A stretch of DNA of 42,860 bases from Bacteroidota bacterium (GCA_013816895.1 JACDDR010000025.1:1-42860); one strand, 5' to 3'; positions 8,601-15,039 are shown, counted from the stretch's first letter. The notes: a model not told the origin generated them from the sequence alone. Translations and numbers: made by a program.

Positions 8601-9591
8601 TTCAACTACAATAAATAAAATAAAGTACAAACGTTACTATTATGCTAACAATTATTACTTACTTGAGGTTGGCGCTAACCAATATGCTTATTCCAATGGC
8701 ACTTACGTTACTGTTAACTCAATCAAAGCAGATTCCGTTAAACAAATTGCCCCTTACCCTGTTTATTATTACAGGAATAGAATGTTTATTTCGCGCCTGA
8801 CATATAAAAACGTAAAAACTCCAAACGGAAATACAGTTAAATATTATATAACTCCATTTGATTCAGCTAAACATATCGAGATCGTCACCAAATACAACGA
8901 GTACGGGAACACACTTAATGAATTATACGCGGCCGATGGAATAATAAAAAACGCGATAAGTGACAAAAAGATAGAGTTTCTATCTTCCAACTTTAAAACG
9001 CTTCCGACCCAACAATACCAACTTTACTATTATGATGACGAGAAAAATATTATACGACCGCGAATAGCTTATCTTATAAAAGAGAAAGAAAAAAACTACC
9101 TCTGCCGACTCAAAAAAACGGAACTAATTACAGTGGATGAAAATATCGCAAAAATAGCAGAAGATCAATTAGAAAAACTTGATTCAGCGCAAAATTTCAA
9201 TTTCCGTAACGCGAATAAACCCTCGTTACTGTATGGCGAATCATATAGGCATAACACAACCTATTTGGCCGATGGGATTTTGAAATCAGGTACAAGTTTC
9301 ATTAAACTGCCTTTTAATAAAGGCGATTCGGCTCTGCTTCTTAGCGGAAAGTATAATATTGAAGTGTATGGCGTGTACACTGAAAAAAAATGGAAGATTG
9401 CCTTAATAAACTCACAAAAGACAGGCGAGTTCAAAATCCTTCCCGAATACAGTTTTACTTCGTTTCCTGAACTAAAAAAGATGTTATATCCGCACGACAG
9501 GGATAATTGCGAAAAAAATATATTACGAACTGGTTTTGAACGCACTCTAAATGAATTTAGCGAAAAAGCCGCGAACAATGTCGGCTGGTAA
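5653..9591 (+). CDS. Large secreted WG-repeat protein
   Basis: The product is about 1,312 residues if started at the GTG at 5653. That start gives MKKHISLLLLAVSLNCVSQ, a normal signal peptide with cleavage near SQ. A TTG at 5635 is also in frame but adds a poor extension and lies inside the predicted promoter. WG-like repeat units are visible: NYGIKNYTTKKVIVKPIY near residue 28, FGIMDSTGKILVKPKY near 73, WGVYDLKNDKMILPFKY near 466 and FGVLNINGQIICKPRY near 511. They follow the pattern (W/F)GhhD..G..h..P.Y. The remaining two thirds is beta-rich, Tyr/Asn/Lys-rich and unassigned. WG repeats are thought to form beta-structured binding surfaces, but the ligand is unknown. No C-terminal sorting domain is visible, so a periplasmic or outer-membrane location is inferred. 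An OmpA-type gene follows. Confidence 0.85.
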   Translation: MKKHISLLLLAVSLNCVSQNILTFRMTNYGIKNYTTKKVIVKPIYSFIKEIGKGYFAFTLTGSPSVANGSTMLFGIMDSTGKILVKPKYKRVSMLNADTTFLCAIAGRPAMDLSDIKGNILNPQKFTFLSCGETFCPQQFIGYPPNANGRNIKCAIINSKGKVLTDDLNRNDIQFITEDKVIKVTLKDGTKNIYQFGKQLNPVPLKKIISLSNLNSEAVYLYKCYGLGINGEFYRFALEEKEGFLIRTLATDVTDIEATYLQNVYFVKGQKNALKPCLVKTAFKNDSIIDTPVKPVYDSLLGYNEDDRIIYWAMSKNNKSIVITSEGLTIDTLNNKSLSDAIADYKARLAKTERLKKAKFAVYQNSSDTQKSALANYWEDTLLTGFIFREAKIYNKKYFSCIADSNANCTLLDSNLKTIIPYNKFSDIILSQDSRYASVASMYYPVRIKTYPTNNTDTTTEEIQRRKWGVYDLKNDKMILPFKYAYIGKITKEGFAPFNEGGHLYPHGQGGLFGVLNINGQIICKPRYTFIGDFNEAQLALAMAGGFNDDIVYGGNFIAINKNGENIKPNFSVIEDPLIKTIATKTNERSEFLNSKELNELMHFKSGTSEKQKDSLFALIYETVPVEDNHASFTEYGEEINNPYTKYDIYQHNSKVTLAEPLPSNVKYTYFPEGPVKNWGKYTAYQNKNNLQYDVFTHPANSPLSAFYSKDSIYISDMDTLRLDYEYPGIASQNNKVLNTKFFSDMRTKQDLYYKIYSEGLIYHYNSSDTLTYSVKGQCDSIAIVMQFCNSCSRSTGEIFQKTYYKKNFGLLVDQVVELPPVYKYITQVSADQLILIDTLNKIYSYDIKKRQASPLNETFSQFFSKGNNGESPDTYTPKILVTKTNDRKAHIYSLANGFNYLADSLKLLNQSEGEIVDSDGNVTFGNYLNFYTEPYYRSDYDLAVLRNDSIFSFSAQGIPSFNQMLPRAQIVRVNHALTKTNSSTTINKIKYKRYYYANNYYLLEVGANQYAYSNGTYVTVNSIKADSVKQIAPYPVYYYRNRMFISRLTYKNVKTPNGNTVKYYITPFDSAKHIEIVTKYNEYGNTLNELYAADGIIKNAISDKKIEFLSSNFKTLPTQQYQLYYYDDEKNIIRPRIAYLIKEKEKNYLCRLKKTELITVDENIAKIAEDQLEKLDSAQNFNFRNANKPSLLYGESYRHNTTYLADGILKSGTSFIKLPFNKGDSALLLSGKYNIEVYGVYTEKKWKIALINSQKTGEFKILPEYSFTSFPELKKMLYPHDRDNCEKNILRTGFERTLNEFSEKAANNVGW

Positions 9592-9617
9592 AAGTTTTTA
9601 AACAATAACAAAAAAAA

Positions 9618-9648
9618 TTGCCAGTACTTCATTATTATTTTAATTTAG
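9618..9648 (+). promoter_or_regulatory. Putative promoter for the OmpA-type gene (TTG-N20-TAATTTAG)
   Basis: TTG at 9618-9620 and TAATTTAG at 9641-9648 are separated by 20 bases; the latter has one mismatch to TAnnTTTG. The box ends only 4 bases before the ATG at 9653, so the transcript would be leaderless or nearly so. One mismatch keeps confidence moderate. Confidence 0.45.
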
Positions 9649-9652
9649 TGAA

Positions 9653-11542
9653 ATGAAATTTTTTGTCCTTTCTATTTATGCAATCCTCTTTAGCTGCTCA
9701 ACGCTCTTCGGTCAAAAGGAAATAAAAACGTTTTTACTTAACAAGGAAGAATATAAATATTTTGAAACCAACAATCTCCTTGTAACAAAAGCCATTGAGA
9801 ACGCTTTTGGTTCACCAAACAAACAAAACTTTTACAAGCTCGATATTAACCAGGTAGATGCCTGGAACGATAAAGTGAACGAGTTCAAGTATTATCCCGC
9901 CACTAATGGCGATCCTAAAAAACCGCTGCTTAAATCCACGGTTGTTGCAGCCAAAGAAAATACCGCTATAAAGCTGAGAGTAACCATTAACCCTGAAAAA
10001 TCAACCCTTAACGATGCCATTACGCTCTACCTGGATGCGAAAAATTCTTTTGTTTTAAACCTGGTGGTAGTAGGTGATGCTCACATTCGAGTTTCGGAAG
10101 CTGTGGATAAAACTGCCTTCCTTACTATTATTGATGAAAAAAGTTTTACTGAAAAAGCATTCAAGAATTTCTTTGGTGAAAATCCAAAAAAACAGAATTA
10201 CAATATTATGTTTGAAAACATGACTGCCTGTCTTGTGAAAAACATTATCAGCGGTGCATGCGCCGAACAATTTAACGGAGCTTCCTACGATAAATTCGCA
10301 GAAAAAGTAACCACCGCCGAATACAGCGCATCTTTTATTCTGATCGACCTTCATATTATCCGTGAAAAATCAACGCTCACACCCGCTATTGAAGCTGCTG
10401 TTATCAAAGAAGCCGACGGAACGGAACATCTTAAATTTTATTTTTGCATTCCGAAAGACAACATAAGGCCCAAAAAGAAAAAAGATCTGACTATTGAAGG
10501 AAAAATAATTTCAGGGGCAAAACTTCCTGTAAAAGGCCTTACCATTTATTTACGTGACGCTTCCAATTCAGTGATTGCAACCGAAACAACCGACAACAGT
10601 GGTCTCTTTAAATTCGAAAAGTTAAAAGAAGGATTAGCCTATAGTTTATTCATTGATAATTCCTGTAAAGAATCGTCGCTGTTTTTGTATGATAAAAAAG
10701 ATGTGATGGTGGGCCAGTATAAAAAAACAGATATTGGTTACGAATATAAATTAATGGACGCCGATATTGTAAGGCTGTCGGATATTCAGGAAACCGATCC
10801 TACCCTTGATTTCCAGGCTTCGGTAAAAGGCAGGATGCTTTCGGTAACGGATAAAATAAATCCTATTTCCAACCAACTCATCGAATTAAAAAACAGTGGT
10901 AACCAGGTCATCCAATCTCAAAAAACAGATGGCAACGGAAATTTTGCCTTCACCAAAATTGATCCAAAGGCCAATTATTCCATTGAATTGCCCAATTATG
11001 TTGCTGTTTCAAAAATTGAAAAAGTTTATCTTGCCAACGCGAAAAATGAGTTGATCAAAGAATTTAAAAGAGATGCCAATAACAAGTTCTCATACAAAAT
11101 AGTTCCGGCCGATATGCATTTGTTAAGCACCCTCGACGAAACAGATGTAGAAATGACATTTACCTCACAGAAAAATGCCAACAAAAAAGAAATTGTGATT
11201 CATGATTTCATTTACTTTAATCTGAATTCATTCCAGATCTCGCCACAATCAAAACCTACGCTTGACAAGATTGCAAAACTTGTGAATGAAAATCCTGCTT
11301 ATAAAATGGATATTATTTCGCATACCGATAGCCGCGGCGAAACTGCCGAAAATCAGAAACTCTCCGAAAAACGAAGCATCTCCGTTATGAATTATCTCAT
11401 TACAAAAAGCATAGAGGCAAAACGTTTAAAGTCGGTGGGAATGGGTGAATCGAAACCGCTCAACAATTGTGTGGATGGTGCCAGCTGCCTGGAAGACGAA
11501 TACAAAATGAACCGGAGAACGGAGTTTAGGTTTTACAAATAG
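9653..11542 (+). CDS. OmpA-family outer-membrane/peptidoglycan-binding protein with carboxypeptidase-regulatory-like domains
   Basis: The 629-residue product has a signal peptide (MKFFVLSIYAILFSCSTLFGQ, cleavage near FG/Q). A long N-terminal region of unassigned fold follows. Two beta-sandwich domains of the carboxypeptidase-regulatory/Cna-B type are near residues 277-335 (TIEGKIISGAKLPVKGL, ending GLFKFEKLKEG) and 388-445 (SVKGRMLS, GNGNFAFTKI). A C-terminal OmpA domain covers roughly residues 515-629, with YFNLNSFQISPQSKPTLDKI, the peptidoglycan-binding HTDSRG and LSEKRSISVMNYL segments, and a closing NRRTEFRF. The OmpA domain binds diaminopimelate-containing peptidoglycan, so the protein probably ties the outer membrane or a surface complex to the wall. 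The architecture resembles PorE-like proteins, but I cannot confirm orthology. Confidence 0.88.
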   Translation: MKFFVLSIYAILFSCSTLFGQKEIKTFLLNKEEYKYFETNNLLVTKAIENAFGSPNKQNFYKLDINQVDAWNDKVNEFKYYPATNGDPKKPLLKSTVVAAKENTAIKLRVTINPEKSTLNDAITLYLDAKNSFVLNLVVVGDAHIRVSEAVDKTAFLTIIDEKSFTEKAFKNFFGENPKKQNYNIMFENMTACLVKNIISGACAEQFNGASYDKFAEKVTTAEYSASFILIDLHIIREKSTLTPAIEAAVIKEADGTEHLKFYFCIPKDNIRPKKKKDLTIEGKIISGAKLPVKGLTIYLRDASNSVIATETTDNSGLFKFEKLKEGLAYSLFIDNSCKESSLFLYDKKDVMVGQYKKTDIGYEYKLMDADIVRLSDIQETDPTLDFQASVKGRMLSVTDKINPISNQLIELKNSGNQVIQSQKTDGNGNFAFTKIDPKANYSIELPNYVAVSKIEKVYLANAKNELIKEFKRDANNKFSYKIVPADMHLLSTLDETDVEMTFTSQKNANKKEIVIHDFIYFNLNSFQISPQSKPTLDKIAKLVNENPAYKMDIISHTDSRGETAENQKLSEKRSISVMNYLITKSIEAKRLKSVGMGESKPLNNCVDGASCLEDEYKMNRRTEFRFYK

Positions 11543-11580
11543 TTGAAAGTTATCAGTTGGGAGTTCACAGTTGGGAATTA
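11541..11580. repeat. Short tandem-like intergenic repeat (CAGTTGGGA units)
   Basis: The gap before pyrR contains AGTTGAAAGTTAT then CAGTTGGGA at 11554-11562 and again at 11568-11576, a 14-base period. This kind of AGTT-rich low-complexity repeat is common between Bacteroidota genes. No function is assigned. Confidence 0.4.
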
Positions 11581-11623
11581 GAGTTACCCGGTAAAAAAGC
11601 ATTATCTTTAAAGTCAATAAAAA

Positions 11624-12160
11624 ATGGTAAAGCCAAAAATACTTTTAGAAAAAGACCAGTTTGATGTTACTATAAAACGTCTTTGTCACCAGTTGATCGA
11701 GATTCATAATGACTTTAAACACTCTGCCATTATTGGATTGCAGCCGCGTGGCATTTACCTAGCGCATCGGATAAAAAAAGAACTTGAGAGTATTCTTAAA
11801 GTAAAAAAAATCAATTGCGGCGAACTTGATATTACTTTTTACCGCGATGACTTCCGCAAAAAAGAACTTATCCCCAATAAAACAAATATTGATTTTATCA
11901 TCGAAGATCAAAATGTTGTTTTGATAGACGACGTACTTTTTACCGGACGCACCATTCGCGCGGGACTTGACGCCATGCTTGCTTTCGGCAGGCCAAAGGA
12001 TGTGGAACTGCTTGTGCTGGTTGACAGGAGGTTTTCCCGTCATGTTCCCATACAGGCAAAGTATGCAGGTATTACCATCGACTCCATTGAAACTCAAAAT
12101 GTAAAAGTGGATTGGAAAGAAACCGACGGGAAAGACAGGGTTACACTGTTGAATAAATAA
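11624..12160 (+). CDS. pyrR: PyrR: pyrimidine operon regulator / uracil phosphoribosyltransferase
   Basis: The 178-residue protein has a type I phosphoribosyltransferase fold. The PRPP loop VVLIDDVLFTGRT is at residues 98-110, with two adjacent Asp residues for Mg-PRPP. IIGLQPRGIYLAHRI near 36-50 and LVDRRFSRHVPI near 144 match PyrR, where the basic surface binds pyr mRNA. In Firmicutes PyrR attenuates pyr transcription in response to UMP and has weak uracil phosphoribosyltransferase activity. Linkage to pyrB two genes downstream supports a pyrimidine role. I did not find an obvious PyrR-binding attenuator hairpin before pyrB, so RNA regulation here is family-based inference. The ATG at 11624 gives the usual N-terminus. 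Confidence 0.95.
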   Translation: MVKPKILLEKDQFDVTIKRLCHQLIEIHNDFKHSAIIGLQPRGIYLAHRIKKELESILKVKKINCGELDITFYRDDFRKKELIPNKTNIDFIIEDQNVVLIDDVLFTGRTIRAGLDAMLAFGRPKDVELLVLVDRRFSRHVPIQAKYAGITIDSIETQNVKVDWKETDGKDRVTLLNK

Positions 12161-12166
12161 AACATT

Positions 12167-12240
12167 ATTGACAATTGATTAATTGACAATTTACAATTAA
12201 CAGATTATCAATTCAAAAAATCTACAATTCAAAAATTTAC
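12167..12240. repeat. AATTGACAATT-type low-complexity intergenic repeat
   Basis: The pyrR to DinB gap is made of related short units: ATTGACAATTG at 12167-12177, AATTGACAATTT at 12181-12192, TACAATTAAC, then ATTCAAAAAATCTACAATTCAAAAATTTAC. These A/T-rich arrays are common between Bacteroidota genes. No hairpin with a T-run is seen. Confidence 0.4.
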
Positions 12241-12243
12241 TAC

Positions 12244-12768
12244 ATGCTGCCACCAAAAGGAACTTACCCCGAATATTACGAAAATTACATTCCGCTTGTC
12301 AAACAATCCACAGTTATGGAAGCGCTTCATGAAAACAAAGACGAAACACTTTCCTTTTTCGAAGCCATTCCTGAAAACATGGCCAATCATGCCTATGCTG
12401 AGGGTAAATGGACGATTAAAGGCGTTTTAAGCCACATCATAGATACGGAACGCATCTTCTCTTACCTTGCTTTACGTTTCGCCAGAAAGGATTACACCCA
12501 GCCCCTGCCCTACGAACAGGACGATTACGTGGCCAATGCCGAACTTGAAAAGAGGAGTCTGGCCAATATGGTTGCTGAATTTAAAACAGTAAGGCAGGCT
12601 TCTATTAGTCTATTTGCCAGTTTCAGCAAAGAAGCCCTTGAAAGAATTGGCCAAACCGCAGCGGGAAAAGCGAGCGTAAATGCCATAGGATTCACTATCT
12701 GCGGGCATTCCATCCACCACATCAACATTGTGAGGGAACGTTACCTAAAAAATAATTTCGCCGTTTAA
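12244..12768 (+). CDS. DinB/YfiT-fold putative metal-dependent hydrolase
   Basis: The 174-residue soluble protein has the DinB four-helix pattern. The first putative metal ligand is in the helix WTIKGVLSHIIDTERIFSY, and the last two His are in a C-terminal helix reading CGHSIHHINIVRERYL, giving the three-histidine set typical of DinB/YfiT proteins. Family members are often thiol-dependent S-transferases or hydrolases; no substrate can be read here. There is no signal peptide, so it is cytoplasmic. It lies between pyrR and pyrB on the same strand but is separated from both by spacers and has no evident link to pyrimidine metabolism. The N-terminus MLPPKGTYPEYYENYI supports the ATG at 12244. 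Confidence 0.88.
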   Translation: MLPPKGTYPEYYENYIPLVKQSTVMEALHENKDETLSFFEAIPENMANHAYAEGKWTIKGVLSHIIDTERIFSYLALRFARKDYTQPLPYEQDDYVANAELEKRSLANMVAEFKTVRQASISLFASFSKEALERIGQTAAGKASVNAIGFTICGHSIHHINIVRERYLKNNFAV

Positions 12769-12778
12769 ATATTAAAGC

Positions 12779-12786
12779 TAACTTTG
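12779..12786 (+). promoter_or_regulatory. Putative -7 box (TAACTTTG) for pyrB
   Basis: TAACTTTG is an exact TAnnTTTG match 30 bases before the pyrB ATG and just past the DinB stop codon. It suggests that pyrB can be transcribed independently of pyrR. No -33 TTG is clear. Confidence 0.5.
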
Positions 12787-12816
12787 ATTTTTGAAGTTTA
12801 AGATTTCAAAAAAATA

Positions 12817-13743
12817 ATGAGCCACCTCAGCGTTAATCACCTCCTCGGAATAAAAGACCTTACCAGAAACGACATTGAACTTATTTTAAGTACCGCTCAG
12901 AATTTCAAGGAAGTCATCAACAGGCCCATTAAAAAAGTTCCCTCTTTACGCGACATTACCGTTGCCAATTTATTTTTCGAAAATTCAACACGCACCAAGT
13001 TATCCTTTGAACTCGCGCAAAAACGTTTGAGCGCCGATGTGATTAATTTTTCAGCTTCGGGCTCTTCTGTAAAAAAAGGCGAAACACTTATCGATACGGT
13101 AAATAACATTCTGGCCATGAAAGTGGACATGATCGTGATGCGGCACGCGAGCCCGGGAGCAGCTGTTTTTCTTTCCAAAAAAGTAAATTCAAAAATAATA
13201 AATGCCGGCGACGGCGCCCATGAACATCCTACGCAGGCATTGCTTGATGCTTTTTCCATCCAGGAAAAACTAGGAACTGTAAAAGGAAAAAAGATTGTTA
13301 TTGTAGGAGACATACTGCACTCCCGCGTTGCGCTCTCAAACATCTTCTGCCTTCAAAAACTTGGCGCTACAGTTAAGGTATGCGGACCAGCAACACTCAT
13401 TCCTAAATTTATAACTTCACTTGGTGTGGAAGTAGAACCTGACCTTCGCAAAGCCCTTGAGTGGTGCGATGTAGCCAACATGCTTCGCATTCAACTTGAG
13501 CGGCAGGATATTAAATACTTTCCTTCTTTACGTGAATACACAATGATGTACGGATTGAACAAGGAGATCCTGGATAGTCTTTCTAAAAAAATTGTGGTGA
13601 TGCACCCTGGCCCTATTAACCGCGGCGTAGAGATAACGAGCGATGTGGCAGATAGCAAACAATCCATTATTCTTGAACAGGTAGAAAACGGTGTAGCAGT
13701 CCGTATGGCTGTTATGTTTCTTCTTGCCGGAAGGCAGCCTTAA
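12817..13743 (+). CDS. pyrB: Aspartate carbamoyltransferase catalytic subunit
   Basis: This enzyme joins carbamoyl phosphate and L-aspartate to form N-carbamoyl-L-aspartate, the committed step of pyrimidine synthesis, in the cytoplasm. The carbamoyl-phosphate loop FFENSTRTKLSFELAQKRL is near residue 50. MRHASPGA, then HPTQALLDAFSIQEK, carry the substrate-binding His and Gln, and HPGPINRGVEI is near the C-terminus. Length (308) is normal. STRTK instead of STRTR is a tolerated variation outside the residues that contact carbamoyl phosphate. No pyrI regulatory subunit gene is adjacent, so the enzyme is probably of the unregulated trimeric kind, with control through PyrR or transcription. Confidence 0.97.
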   Translation: MSHLSVNHLLGIKDLTRNDIELILSTAQNFKEVINRPIKKVPSLRDITVANLFFENSTRTKLSFELAQKRLSADVINFSASGSSVKKGETLIDTVNNILAMKVDMIVMRHASPGAAVFLSKKVNSKIINAGDGAHEHPTQALLDAFSIQEKLGTVKGKKIVIVGDILHSRVALSNIFCLQKLGATVKVCGPATLIPKFITSLGVEVEPDLRKALEWCDVANMLRIQLERQDIKYFPSLREYTMMYGLNKEILDSLSKKIVVMHPGPINRGVEITSDVADSKQSIILEQVENGVAVRMAVMFLLAGRQP

Positions 13744-13760
13744 TCCTATTCCTATCCCGT

Positions 13761-13768
13761 TACCTTTG
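13761..13768 (+). promoter_or_regulatory. Orphan -7 box (TACCTTTG) after pyrB
   Basis: TACCTTTG matches the TAnnTTTG consensus exactly and points rightward, but no plus-strand gene follows for over 500 bases. It may be fortuitous, drive a small RNA, or be what remains of the promoter of a lost gene. No -33 TTG is seen. Confidence 0.3.
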
Positions 13769-13865
13769 CAGCGGGAACAAACCGCATAGGCCGCAAACAA
13801 AAAATTACAACACAGAGTAAAAGAGAATACAAAGGGCGCAGAGATTATTAAATCTCCTTTCAATG

Positions 13866-13913
13866 TCAGTTCGAGTAGCTTTGTAGCGGAGCGGAAAGCG
13901 TATCGAGAACTGA
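13866..13913. repeat. Intergenic inverted repeat (TCAGTTCGAG ... TCGAGAACTGA)
   Basis: TCAGTT at 13866-13871 pairs with AACTGA at 13908-13913, and the inner CGA/TCG bases extend the pairing with a bulge. The arms enclose about 30 bases. The TCAGTTCGAG/TCGAGAACTGA pair looks like a dispersed Bacteroidota intergenic palindrome. Copy number elsewhere in the genome cannot be seen. Confidence 0.5.
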
Positions 13914-13940
13914 TTATATCCTGCGGAACTCCGGGATAAT

Positions 13941-14105
13941 TTAAGCTGTTTTCTTTCGCGACTTTTTTTGGCTATTAGGCCTTATTTTCTTCGGATTAGA
14001 TTTTAATTTCTTAATGAGTTTACTAAATTCCTTTTTTTCAGAAGAACTCCAGGGTTTATCTATTATATAAAAATCAACGTTTTTCGGCTCTTTAATCAAT
14101 CCCAT
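13941..14105 (-). CDS. Small ORF, 54-residue basic protein of unknown function
   Basis: A short minus-strand frame runs from ATG 14105 to TAA 13941 and reads MGLIKEPKNVDFYIIDKPWS, then a Lys-rich helix and tail ending in SRKKTA. The MGLIKEP-x-x-VDF start followed by a Pro-Trp and a charged helix resembles short conserved hypothetical proteins I recall from Bacteroidota genomes; I know no function. It is soluble with no signal peptide. A TAACTTTG box lies on the minus strand at 14159-14166. The 16 codons directly before its ATG end in a coding-like YSEAAERLIKQYFKK tail with a TAG 5 bases before the start, so it may once have followed another gene. Antitoxin-like size and charge are suggestive only. 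Confidence 0.55.
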   Translation of the reverse strand: MGLIKEPKNVDFYIIDKPWSSSEKKEFSKLIKKLKSNPKKIRPNSQKKSRKKTA

Positions 14106-14158
14106 GATTTCTACTTTTTAAAATATTGTTTAATCAATCTTTCTGCTGCCTCGCTGTA

Positions 14159-14166
14159 CAAAGTTA
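14159..14166 (-). promoter_or_regulatory. Putative -7 box (TAACTTTG) upstream of the small ORF
   Basis: On the minus strand this is TAACTTTG, an exact TAnnTTTG match, about 54 bases before the 54-residue ORF. No -33 TTG is found at the usual spacing. Confidence 0.35.
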
Positions 14167-14292
14167 GTTAAAAATTTAAACGTATCCACTCCTGGTTCCA
14201 ACCGGGGCGCCATGAAACCACGATGTAAGGGCCATGGATACATACAACTATGGTTATTATAAAAGCTAAACAAACCCCACCTACGGTGTACC

Positions 14293-14584
14293 GAAGGTTT
14301 TCATTCAGAAAAAGCGGAAGAAATTGAATATATTTGAATATGAAAAGAAACCGGGGTTCGGATCCCTATTTCTCCGCCGTAAAAAAATCATCAGCTTTGT
14401 TATTCTGAAAAAAGAAAAGGAAAAACACGAAGCGGTTGTCCTCTTAAAAGAACACCTTGAAAAAAAACTGCCCTATTATATGGTCCCCGGTGATTTTGTT
14501 TTTCTTGATCAGTTTCCTCACAGCATTAGCCATAAGGTGGATAAGAACGCGTTAATACGCGATTATCTGCGTGCAATGGAATAA
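14293..14584 (+). pseudogene. Remnant of an adenylate-forming enzyme (AMP-binding C-terminal subdomain)
   Basis: The frame from 14324 (TTG) to the TAA at 14582 encodes about 86 residues. Their second half, ISFVILKKEKEKH then LKEHLEKKLPYYMVPGDFVF, LDQFP and ISHKVDKNAL, matches the C-terminal subdomain of acyl-CoA synthetases, DltA and NRPS adenylation domains. The Lys in SHKVDK aligns with the catalytic Lys of the A10 motif (NGKVDR). The large N-terminal adenylation domain is absent. Just upstream, in a different frame, 14293-14334 reads EGFHSEKAEEIEYI and stops; this resembles the A8 motif GFRIELEEIE and suggests a frameshift near 14330. There is no ATG start and no promoter box. I read it as a decayed gene end; a standalone small protein is possible but less likely. 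Confidence 0.65.
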
Positions 14585-14654
14585 TTTAACGGTTTATAGG
14601 GTTAAAGATTACCAATTTCCGAATCCGGCCTCAGGTTAAGGGCTTTGTTTGTTT

Positions 14655-14662
14655 TATATTTG
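14655..14662 (+). promoter_or_regulatory. Putative -7 box (TATATTTG) for the 115-residue protein gene
   Basis: TATATTTG is an exact consensus match ending 17 bases before the ATG at 14680. Transcription would begin about 10 bases before the start codon. Confidence 0.5.
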
Positions 14663-14679
14663 TAGAAATTCCCCTATTC

Positions 14680-15027
14680 ATGTTCACCAAGTATAATATC
14701 CGCCGTGGCAATATCCTGGCCCCTGTTTCAGAAGACATTCTCATAAGCTCCGAACTTTCTTTTTTTGTTGTGACGGAAGTAACCAATCAAAGTCTTAGTG
14801 GTATTGTTGCCGACTTTGAACCTTTCAAATTTTCTTTAAAAGGCAAACAACTCCAAGATTATTTAATGCGCGGAAAGATTGGCGTTCTCTTAACTAAAAA
14901 ATGGATCAGCATTTTTGGAATGGAACATTTTGCGTATGCCTTTGAAGAAGAAGTCGCCAAAATGCAATACGTGCACGAATTTCAGAACTTCTTTAATCAA
15001 AAAACGGATTTGGATCTGAGTTTGTAA
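14680..15027 (+). CDS. Small protein of unknown function (115 residues)
   Basis: I do not recognise a family. The product starts MFTKYNIRRGNILAPVSEDI. Alternating hydrophobic strands follow (ELSFFVVTEVTNQSLSGIVADF), then a short amphipathic helix with KLRG-like spacing (KGKQLQDYLMRGKIGVLL), and a C-terminal helical part rich in Phe, Gln and Glu. There is no signal peptide or transmembrane segment, so it should be cytoplasmic. The ATG at 14680 is well placed behind a TATATTTG box, which supports a real gene. It converges on the hydrolase gene, whose stop codon is 12 bases away, and follows the decayed adenylate-forming enzyme. Confidence 0.7.
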   Translation: MFTKYNIRRGNILAPVSEDILISSELSFFVVTEVTNQSLSGIVADFEPFKFSLKGKQLQDYLMRGKIGVLLTKKWISIFGMEHFAYAFEEEVAKMQYVHEFQNFFNQKTDLDLSL

Positions 15028-15039
15028 CACAATCCTTAA

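Larger units (their letters stand above)
13744..13940. other. Intergenic patch with repeat remnants after pyrB
   Basis: No gene is seen in this 197-base stretch. It holds a weak TCCCG/CGGGA hairpin at 13755-13776 that overlaps a promoter-like TACCTTTG. A purine-rich run AACACAGAGTAAAAGAGAATACAAAGGGCGCAGAG at about 13809-13844 resembles the CACAGAG-type intergenic repeats of Bacteroidota. An inverted repeat follows at 13866-13913. The stretch reads as accumulated intergenic repeats. Confidence 0.5.

Noticed and set aside
12960-13020. STRTK in PyrB as a damaged active site
   Set aside because: The carbamoyl-phosphate contacts are the S-T-R-T residues, which are kept; Lys for the following Arg occurs in functional relatives.
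13744-14323. Possible tRNA or structured RNA gene
   Set aside because: I could not fold a cloverleaf, and no TTCGA-type T-loop and CCA-adjacent acceptor pairing is present; the TTCGA at 13870 belongs to the inverted repeat.
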